This document shows positions 6,289 to 11,282 of a stretch of DNA of 11,282 nt, piece after piece. The notes under the pieces were generated by a model, which was given only the letters and a program-made list of their open reading frames with translations, was not told where the DNA came from and did no database searches. Source of the DNA: Sulfurimonas sp. (GTDB lineage Bacteria > Campylobacterota > Campylobacteria > Campylobacterales > Sulfurimonadaceae); assembly GCA_030673275.1 (NCBI GenBank), contig DAOVJL010000015.1, positions 1 through 11,282 on the forward strand, read 5' to 3'. Every line of letters starts with the position of its first letter. Position 1 is the stretch's first letter. Position numbers and translations under genes: made by a program.

Positions 6289-8001
6289 ATGAGTATTCCT
6301 ATTTATACTTACGACGCCATTATTGTTGGATCTGGTCTTGCTGGCTGTGCCGCTGCAAGAGAGCTACAAAATGCAGGGAAAAAAGTTGCTGTAATAACTA
6401 AACTTCATCCCCTTAGAAGTCACTCAGGAGCTGCACAAGGTGGTGTAAATGCCGCTTTTAGTGATGAGGACAGTGTTGAACTACATGAATATGATACAGT
6501 AAAAGGATCTGACTATTTAGCAGATCAAGATGCTGTTGAATTTTTATGTAAGAATGCTCCTGAAACTATTCGCTGGGCTGAGAGAATGGGTGCTGCTTTT
6601 AGCAGAACTGCTGATGGAAAAATCGCTCAAAGACCTTTTGGCGGACAATCTTCTCCTCGTGCATGTTATGCAAAGGACAGAACAGGTTTAACTCTTTTAC
6701 AAACTATTTATGAGCAAGCTTACCGCGTTGGCGTTAAATTTTGGGATGAGTGGTATGTTGCTGATCTTATATATAAAGATGGTAAGGTATCTGGTGTTAT
6801 AGCATTTAATATCCGTGACATGCATATGGCTATTTTCAATGCAAAATCAGTAATGTTTGCAACTGGCGGTTATGCTCGTTCATTTAAAATAAACTCAAAT
6901 GCACACGCAAATACTGGTGATGGTCTTTCTATTGTTGCAAGACATGGTCTTCCACTAGAAGATATGGAGTTTGTACAATTTCACCCATCAGGTCTTTCAG
7001 GAAATGGTGTTCTAATCTCTGAAGCTGCTCGTGGTGAAGGTGGTAAGCTTTTTAACTCTGAAGGTGAAAGATTTATGGAGAGATATGCTCCAAATGCATT
7101 AGAACTTGCATCTCATGATGTTGTGAGTCGCGCAATCCTTAATGAGATTAGAGAAGGTCGTGGTGTTGGACCAAGAAAAGATGCAGTTTTCATTGATGTA
7201 ACGCATTTAGGAAAAGACCTTATTATGGAAAGACTTCCTGAGCTTCGTGAGTTAGCAATAACTTTCTTAGGTCTAGATATGATTAAGGAGCCAATCCTTA
7301 TCTCTGCAACTGCTCACTACTCTATGGGTGGTATTCCGGTAAACATTGCAGGTAATGTTCGTAAAAACAACACTGAATATGTTGAAGGTTTTTATGCAGC
7401 CGGTGAGTGTGCATGTGTTTCTGTTCATGGAGCAAACCGTCTTGGAGCAAATTCAGTTTTAGAAGCCCTTCTTTTTGGTCGTTATGTTGGTAAGACAATG
7501 GTTGAAGAGATTGATAGCATAGAGCTTCGTCCAGCATCTGTTGATGATGTTCAAACTACTCTAGATGAGATTAATTTCATATTAAACAATAATGGTGATG
7601 AAACTATTCCAGGCTTAAGAGAAGAACTGCAACAATGTATGACAGCTAATGCCGGTGCATTCAGGACTAAAGAGACTTTAGAAATTGCTGTAGCAAAAGT
7701 TAAAGAGCTTCGCGCAAGATTTAAAAATATTCGCATTAAAGATAAATCAAAAGTGTTTAATACTGAACTTCAAGAAGCTATAGAGTTTGGACATATGGTT
7801 GATTACTCTGCATTTATCGTTGAGAGTGCAATTGCAAGAAATGAGAGCCGTGGTGCTCACTTTAGAGAAGATTTTGATACTCGTGATGATGAAAATTTCT
7901 TAAAACACACAATGGGTTATATGGATAAAGATGGCGAAATTTCACTTGACTACATGGATGTCGTACTTGGCAAACATGAACTCAAAGCTAGAACATACTA
8001 A
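6289..8001 (+). CDS. sdhA: Succinate dehydrogenase/fumarate reductase flavoprotein, E-type, no Tat signal
   Basis: This is the FAD subunit that interconverts succinate and fumarate. The 570-aa product begins almost at once with the dinucleotide fold (YDAIIVGSGLAG, 8-19). It carries the covalent-FAD histidine in RSHSGAAQGG (His45), the substrate-site segment QFHPSG...EAARGEGG, HYSMGGI, and the C-terminal HGANRLGANSVLEALLFGR with its substrate-binding Arg. All catalytic motifs are intact. The codon directly before the ATG is an in-frame TAA (6286-6288), so no longer N-terminus, and no twin-arginine signal, can exist. This differs from MfrA of Wolinella and Campylobacter, which is exported by Tat. 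The enzyme is therefore expected at the cytoplasmic face. It is followed 9 bp later by the iron-sulfur subunit, whose AAGGAG site overlaps the sdhA stop. Confidence 0.95.
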   Translation: MSIPIYTYDAIIVGSGLAGCAAARELQNAGKKVAVITKLHPLRSHSGAAQGGVNAAFSDEDSVELHEYDTVKGSDYLADQDAVEFLCKNAPETIRWAERMGAAFSRTADGKIAQRPFGGQSSPRACYAKDRTGLTLLQTIYEQAYRVGVKFWDEWYVADLIYKDGKVSGVIAFNIRDMHMAIFNAKSVMFATGGYARSFKINSNAHANTGDGLSIVARHGLPLEDMEFVQFHPSGLSGNGVLISEAARGEGGKLFNSEGERFMERYAPNALELASHDVVSRAILNEIREGRGVGPRKDAVFIDVTHLGKDLIMERLPELRELAITFLGLDMIKEPILISATAHYSMGGIPVNIAGNVRKNNTEYVEGFYAAGECACVSVHGANRLGANSVLEALLFGRYVGKTMVEEIDSIELRPASVDDVQTTLDEINFILNNNGDETIPGLREELQQCMTANAGAFRTKETLEIAVAKVKELRARFKNIRIKDKSKVFNTELQEAIEFGHMVDYSAFIVESAIARNESRGAHFREDFDTRDDENFLKHTMGYMDKDGEISLDYMDVVLGKHELKARTY

Positions 8002-8010
8002 GGAGAACTT

Positions 8011-8988
8011 ATGAGTACAAGTACAATAACTACACAAAAAGTAAACTTCAAAGTATTTCGTTTTAATGCTGATGAAGATTATCTTCCATACTATGAAGAC
8101 TACAGTATGGATGTTACTTCGGAAGAAGTTGTTTTAGATATATTAAATAGAATCAAATGGGATCACGACGGTAGTTTTTCATACCGTCGCAGCTGTCGTC
8201 ACGGTATCTGTGGTGCATGTGCTATAAAAGTAAATGGTCGCTCGACTCTTGCTTGTAAAGAGAGCATGTCTACTATGATAGAGTATTTTGGTAATGAACT
8301 TACAATAGAGCCGCTAAGTACCAAAAGAGCAGTTAAAGATATGATTATAGATAAAGCAGACTTTTGGGATAAACATGAAAGTGTAAATCCATATTTGGTC
8401 GCTGATATAGATGAAGCTCCGACATGTGAAAACCTTGTGTCTCTTCATGAGGCAGAAGAGTTAAATGAAGCTGATTTATGTATTCAATGTGGTGCATGTC
8501 ATTACGCTTGTCCAGTTACAGAAGTAAATGAAGACTTTTTTGGTCCAGCTGCCTTTGCTGCTGCTTATCGTTTTGAATCAGATATTCGTGACAGTGATAC
8601 AGATAGACTTAAAGCTGTAAATGAAGAGAAACAGGGTGTTTGGGACTGTGTTAAATGTTATGAGTGTGCAGAAGTGTGTCCAAAAGAGATTAATCCTATT
8701 GAAAAAATCACTAAATTACATCAAATGTCATTTACTTCAGGAATTGCAAAAAGCAATGTTGCAACTCGTCATGCAGTTGGTTTTAAAAATTCAATTGAAA
8801 AACATGGTGTTCTCGATGAAGGTCAATTAGTTCTTTATTCTGAAGGTCCAGGGATTGTAAAACATATTCCAGTTGCACTAAAAATGTTCAAAAAAGGTAA
8901 AATAATTATGCCTTGGAATATGCCAAAATCTGATAATCTTGATGAGATACAAAAACTTGTAAAATCATCATCAACTGCAAAGTTCTAG
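8011..8988 (+). CDS. sdhB: Succinate dehydrogenase/fumarate reductase iron-sulfur protein, with extra cluster cysteine
   Basis: This is the electron-transfer subunit between the flavin and the quinone- or thiol-reactive subunit. The 325-aa protein has an N-terminal plant-type [2Fe-2S] domain with Cys62, Cys67, Cys70 and Cys82 (SCRHGICGAC...LAC). The C-terminal domain has two cluster motifs: CIQCGACHYACP (Cys157, 160, 163, 167) and CVKCYECAEVCP (Cys213, 216, 219, 223). In classical enzymes the second motif is C-x5-C-x3-CP, which ligates [3Fe-4S]; Cys216 fills the missing fourth position, so a second [4Fe-4S] cluster is predicted, as described for E-type enzymes of Sulfolobus and its relatives. 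A tail of about 100 residues follows the last motif, longer than in classical SdhB (about 240 aa). It sits 9 bp after sdhA and 10 bp before sdhE. Confidence 0.95.
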   Translation: MSTSTITTQKVNFKVFRFNADEDYLPYYEDYSMDVTSEEVVLDILNRIKWDHDGSFSYRRSCRHGICGACAIKVNGRSTLACKESMSTMIEYFGNELTIEPLSTKRAVKDMIIDKADFWDKHESVNPYLVADIDEAPTCENLVSLHEAEELNEADLCIQCGACHYACPVTEVNEDFFGPAAFAAAYRFESDIRDSDTDRLKAVNEEKQGVWDCVKCYECAEVCPKEINPIEKITKLHQMSFTSGIAKSNVATRHAVGFKNSIEKHGVLDEGQLVLYSEGPGIVKHIPVALKMFKKGKIIMPWNMPKSDNLDEIQKLVKSSSTAKF

Positions 8989-8998
8989 GAGTAGTCAA

Positions 8999-9880
8999 AT
9001 GGGAAAATTAAAATACGCACTTTTTACGGGATGTACTGCTAAACAGAGTACTCCTGAACAGATGATGTCTACAATGGCAGTCGCTAAAAAACTGGATATT
9101 GAACTTATAGAACTAACAGAAGCTTCATGTTGCGGAGCTTCACACTTACAAGATTATGATGATTTTTTATCTCTAGTTTTAAATGCCAGAAATATTGCTT
9201 ATGCTGAAAAACATGAATTGACAATGGTTACTATCTGTAATACATGTCAACTCAATACTGCTATGACTAAACATAGACTAGACAACAATGCAGAGCTAAA
9301 AGCTAAAGTAAATGAAAAGCTGGCAGAAGTTGGATTAGAGTATAAAGGCACATCTCTTGTAACTCACTTTTTATACGCTATTATTGACGACTTTGGTCTT
9401 GATAAAATTAAAGAGATGGTTGTGAAACCACTAAATAGGTTTAATATCGCACCGTTTTACGGTTGTCATAATATTCGCCCTTCTGAGCTACAAAATGAGT
9501 CTCATAAGAAAAAAGAAAATCCTTACAATCCTACTTCACTTGATGATTTAATCATTGCTTGTGGTGGCGTTAATGTTGATTATGAAGAAAAAAACAAATG
9601 TTGTGGTTTCCATGTTGAGCTTCAAGCTCCTCATACAGCAGCCGTATTATCCGGTACTGCGATTGCAGGTGCAACAGATCAAAATGCAGATATGATGGTA
9701 ACTCCATGTCCACTTTGTCATCTAAAACTTGATACTCAGACTAAACACTCATCTGAAGCTATTGGTCGTGAAGTATCACTTCCTGTTTTACATATGCAAC
9801 AAATGATAGGACTTGCTCTTGGATGTACTAGCGAAGAGTTAGGACTTAAGCATCATGTTACAGAAGTTGGTTTTGCTTAA
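8999..9880 (+). CDS. sdhE: SdhE/HdrB-like subunit with two CCG domains
   Basis: This subunit replaces the haem-bearing membrane anchors of classical complexes; it is related to the HdrB subunit of heterodisulfide reductase. The 293-aa product has two complete cysteine-rich CCG domains: Cys12, Cys44-Cys45-Gly, Cys80-x2-Cys83, and Cys156, Cys201-Cys202-Gly, Cys237-x2-Cys240. In HdrB such motifs bind non-cubane [4Fe-4S] clusters; in MfrE/SdhE they serve the electron acceptor/donor site. No transmembrane helix is apparent, so membrane contact, if any, would be peripheral or through amphipathic helices. It is the last gene of the sdhA-sdhB-sdhE operon (GGAG 8 nt before the ATG). No sdhC or sdhD anchor gene follows. 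The name sdhE here means the CCG subunit, not the unrelated flavinylation factor SdhE of E. coli. Confidence 0.93.
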   Translation: MGKLKYALFTGCTAKQSTPEQMMSTMAVAKKLDIELIELTEASCCGASHLQDYDDFLSLVLNARNIAYAEKHELTMVTICNTCQLNTAMTKHRLDNNAELKAKVNEKLAEVGLEYKGTSLVTHFLYAIIDDFGLDKIKEMVVKPLNRFNIAPFYGCHNIRPSELQNESHKKKENPYNPTSLDDLIIACGGVNVDYEEKNKCCGFHVELQAPHTAAVLSGTAIAGATDQNADMMVTPCPLCHLKLDTQTKHSSEAIGREVSLPVLHMQQMIGLALGCTSEELGLKHHVTEVGFA

Positions 9881-9897
9881 TCAATCTTTTTCTTCCT

Positions 9898-9923
9898 AGT
9901 TTCCAAGCTCCTGCTTGGAAACT
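9898..9923. repeat. Perfect 11-bp palindrome after sdhE
   Basis: AGTTTCCAAGC (9898-9908) pairs perfectly with GCTTGGAAACT (9913-9923) around the loop TCCT. It begins 18 nt past the sdhE stop and ends 27 nt before the xth start. It is followed by TATACATC rather than a T-run, so it may be an atypical terminator, an mRNA 3'-end stabiliser, or a dispersed palindrome of the CCAAGC-TCC-GCTTGG kind. Confidence 0.7.
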
Positions 9924-9950
9924 TATACATCTCTCCCCAATGGAACATAA

Positions 9951-10727
9951 ATGTCAAACTCAATTGAAATAATATCTTGGAATGTCAATGGAATTCGTGC
10001 TGTAGGCAATAAAGAAGCTCTTAAATGGATTGATGAAAGAGAACCTGACATCTTATGTCTCCAAGAGATAAAAGCTTTGCAAGAACAAGTTCCTGATGAC
10101 CTATTTGAAAAAGAGTATCAAGATGTTTTAGTTAACTCTGCATCAAAAAAAGGTTATAGCGGGACTATGACTTGGAGTGTATTAAAAAATGACTATAACT
10201 CTACATGTCAACATATTGATACTACCAGTGAAGGCAGAATTGTAGAGACACATTATGAAGATATAGTTCTTTTAAACGTATATTTTCCAAATGGTCAAAA
10301 AGATGAAGAGCGATTAGCTCACAAAATGAAATTTTATGATGATTTTCTTTCTTACTGCGAAAAACTGAGAGAAGATGGAAAAAGCATAATAATTTGTGGC
10401 GATATAAATACTGCACATAAAGAGATTGATCTTAAAAATCCAAAAGCAAACTCTAAAACATCAGGCTTTCTGCCAATTGAAAGAGAGTGGATGGATAAAT
10501 TGGTAAATCATGGTTATATTGATACTTTCAGATATGTTAACGGTGATGAAGTGGATAGATATAGCTGGTGGTCTTACCGCTCAAGCGCAAGACTAAAAAA
10601 TGTTGGATGGAGAATTGATTACTTTTTTATCTCTGAAGATTTAGCAGAAAACCTGGAAGACGCTTTTATACTGGACCATATAGAAGGCTCAGACCACTGC
10701 CCTGTTGGAATCAAAATTAGTATATAA
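9951..10727 (+). CDS. xth: Exodeoxyribonuclease III (AP endonuclease)
   Basis: Xth removes 3' blocking groups and nicks DNA at abasic sites in base excision repair, and also acts as a 3'-5' exonuclease on duplex DNA. The 258-aa protein carries the full exonuclease/endonuclease/phosphatase fold signature set: WNVNGIRA with Asn11, LCLQEIKA with metal-binding Glu39, LNVYFPNG with Tyr111, CGDINTAH with Asp151 and Asn153, RIDYFF with Asp223, and GSDHCP with Asp248-His249. Length and motif order match ExoIII-type bacterial enzymes. The start is the ATG preceded by TGGAA about 8 nt upstream; it places SIEIISWNVNG at the N-terminus, as in the family. It is 70 bp from sdhE, separated by the 9898-9923 palindrome, so it is probably not part of the sdh operon. 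Confidence 0.96.
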   Translation: MSNSIEIISWNVNGIRAVGNKEALKWIDEREPDILCLQEIKALQEQVPDDLFEKEYQDVLVNSASKKGYSGTMTWSVLKNDYNSTCQHIDTTSEGRIVETHYEDIVLLNVYFPNGQKDEERLAHKMKFYDDFLSYCEKLREDGKSIIICGDINTAHKEIDLKNPKANSKTSGFLPIEREWMDKLVNHGYIDTFRYVNGDEVDRYSWWSYRSSARLKNVGWRIDYFFISEDLAENLEDAFILDHIEGSDHCPVGIKISI

Positions 10728-10750
10728 AAAACTGGAACATCACTTGCTGA

Positions 10751-10777
10751 ATAACTTTTAATTATAAAAGGAGTTAT
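10751..10777 (+). promoter_or_regulatory. Inverted repeat spanning the ribosome binding site
   Basis: ATAACT (10751-10756) is complementary to AGTTAT (10772-10777), with TTT and AAA further inside able to pair. The AAAGGAG ribosome binding site of the next gene (about 10767-10773) lies within the 3' side of this weak, A/T-rich hairpin, so it could modestly lower translation. It is a visual observation only. Confidence 0.3.
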
Positions 10778-10778
10778 C

Positions 10779-11048
10779 ATGCAAAACGTAGTTATAGAAC
10801 ATTTAAGTGGATATCCACAAAAATTAATAGATTTACAATGGCTTGAAGATGAGCTTTATGATGTAAATCAAGATGAAGTCAATCTTAACTGGAATAAACA
10901 ACGTAAATGTGTTGAACATCAGTTTTCAGATGATTGGGAAGTTGAATATTGCGTTTTAGAACATTGGGCTAGTCATGTTGGTGCACAATTTAATCTGACA
11001 GAAAATACAAATAAAGATGGATACTATTCTGCTTTTATTTATAGATAA
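10779..11048 (+). CDS. Small hypothetical protein, 89 aa, acidic and Trp-rich
   Basis: I do not recognise this family. A strong ribosome binding site (AAAGGAG) lies 5 nt before the ATG, and a hairpin terminator begins at the stop codon, which together make a well-delimited one-gene unit or the end of the xth transcript. The protein has no signal peptide or membrane helix. It is acidic, with four Trp (21, 38, 53, 63) and two Cys (44, 58). The alternation of hydrophobic and polar residues around DDWEVEYCVLEHWASHVGAQFNL and the end GYYSAFIYR suggests a small alpha/beta or beta-sheet fold. Base and codon use are like the neighbours. The gap of 51 bp after xth would allow cotranscription. No function is inferred. 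Confidence 0.78.
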   Translation: MQNVVIEHLSGYPQKLIDLQWLEDELYDVNQDEVNLNWNKQRKCVEHQFSDDWEVEYCVLEHWASHVGAQFNLTENTNKDGYYSAFIYR

Positions 11049-11070
11049 CTCTCTTTAAAAAAGAGAGTTA
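11046..11070. terminator. Bidirectional hairpin terminator
   Basis: TAACTCTCTTT (11046-11056) pairs perfectly over 11 bp with AAAGAGAGTTA (11060-11070), loop AAA. It lies between convergent genes: the stop of the 89-aa gene is within the left arm, and the mog-like gene ends 9 bp to the right. Downstream on the plus strand is AGTATTATTTATTT, T-rich but not a pure T-run. Placement and symmetry favour a terminator serving both strands. Confidence 0.75.
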
Positions 11071-11078
11071 AGTATTAT

Positions 11079-11282
11079 TTATTTAGCCTTGGGTCTAAAA
11101 GCCTTTATAACCTCTTCATTAGTCTCTATAAATGGACCTTCAATCAGGTCTATACAGTATGGAACTGCTGGAAATACTGCATCCAAGCATTCGCGAATTG
11201 ACTTTGGCTTACCAGGTAAATTTATAATCAAACTTTTACCTCTAATTCCTGCTGTTTGACGAGAAAGAATAGCAGTTGGCAC
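11079..11282 (-). CDS. mog: Molybdopterin adenylyltransferase-like protein (MogA/MoaB family), 5'-partial
   Basis: MogA adenylylates molybdopterin before molybdenum insertion; MoaB is a close paralogue, so the symbol is tentative. Only the last 67 codons are in the window and the frame is open at the edge; the GTG at 11282 is an internal valine. The fragment shows the family's C-terminal pattern: PTAILSRQTAGIRGKSLIINLPGKP, matching the SRxxAGxRGxxLIxNLPGxP signature, followed by SIRECLDAVFPAVPYCIDLIEG. The usual NLPGSP reads NLPGKP here. It is convergent with the 89-aa gene across a shared hairpin terminator. A molybdenum cofactor pathway fits an anaerobic or denitrifying respiratory lifestyle (nitrate reductase, formate dehydrogenase, polysulfide reductase), but none of those enzymes is in this window. 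Confidence 0.88.
   Translation of the reverse strand: MPTAILSRQTAGIRGKSLIINLPGKPKSIRECLDAVFPAVPYCIDLIEGPFIETNEEVIKAFRPKAK

Noticed and set aside
5395..7736. Minus-strand reading frames inside the GGDEF-like gene and sdhA
   Set aside because: They are antisense to conserved coding sequence, with low-complexity products and no plausible ribosome binding or family motifs.
8621..8830. Plus-strand 69-codon frame inside sdhB
   Set aside because: It is an out-of-frame shadow of the iron-sulfur gene, whose cysteine motifs are in the other frame.
1..11282. CRISPR array, tRNA, rRNA or toxin-antitoxin module
   Set aside because: No regularly spaced direct repeats, no cloverleaf or rRNA-like conserved segments, and no adjacent small-gene pair with recognisable toxin or antitoxin motifs were seen.

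Overview
The window looks like a chromosomal segment from a Campylobacterota (Epsilonproteobacteria) bacterium, most likely a Sulfurimonas-like sulfur/hydrogen chemolithoautotroph. The grounds are low GC content with A/T-rich codon choice, strong AAGGAG-type ribosome binding sites, short single-domain forms of housekeeping enzymes (Psd, TruD, ThiL), and an E-type (CCG-domain) succinate dehydrogenase/fumarate reductase operon of the kind known from Wolinella, Campylobacter and relatives. The genus is inferred from protein style, not from a database match. I see no rRNA, tRNA, CRISPR array, insertion sequence, phage gene or plasmid gene.

Layout. 1-1109 (+): the ribosome-associated ATPase YchF, missing only its first few codons at the window edge. 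1110-1294: a gene-free stretch dense in inverted repeats. 1295-1894 (+): an unrecognised 199-aa protein whose stop codon overlaps, tail to tail, that of psd. 1891-4871 (-): a housekeeping cluster read thiL -> truD -> psd (thiamine-monophosphate kinase, tRNA pseudouridine synthase, phosphatidylserine decarboxylase), with 130-140 bp gaps filled with small palindromes. truD is bracketed by two nearly identical 46-bp repeats in inverted orientation (44 of 46 bases). 4872-4960: divergent promoter region. 4961-6154 (+): a two-TM membrane protein with a cytoplasmic GGDEF-like domain whose signature is degenerate (DYNQF).

6289-9880 (+): the best-defined metabolic unit, a tight three-gene operon for a flavoprotein (SdhA), an iron-sulfur protein (SdhB) and a double-CCG-domain protein (SdhE). 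An in-frame stop codon immediately before the sdhA ATG rules out an N-terminal Tat signal, so this should be a cytoplasm-facing enzyme, unlike the periplasmic methylmenaquinol:fumarate reductase MfrABE of Wolinella and Campylobacter. SdhB carries an extra cysteine that predicts a [4Fe-4S] cluster where classical enzymes hold [3Fe-4S]. In an autotroph this enzyme could run the succinate/fumarate step of the oxidative or reductive TCA cycle.

9951-10727 (+): exonuclease III (xth). 10779-11048 (+): an unrecognised 89-aa Trp-rich acidic protein, followed by a bidirectional hairpin terminator. 11079-11282 (-): the C-terminal end of a MogA/MoaB-type molybdopterin protein running off the window.

No clearly new multi-gene system is visible. 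The most unusual signals are the inverted 46-bp repeats around truD, the structured spacer after ychF, the non-Tat SdhABE with its extra SdhB cysteine, and the degenerate GGDEF receptor.
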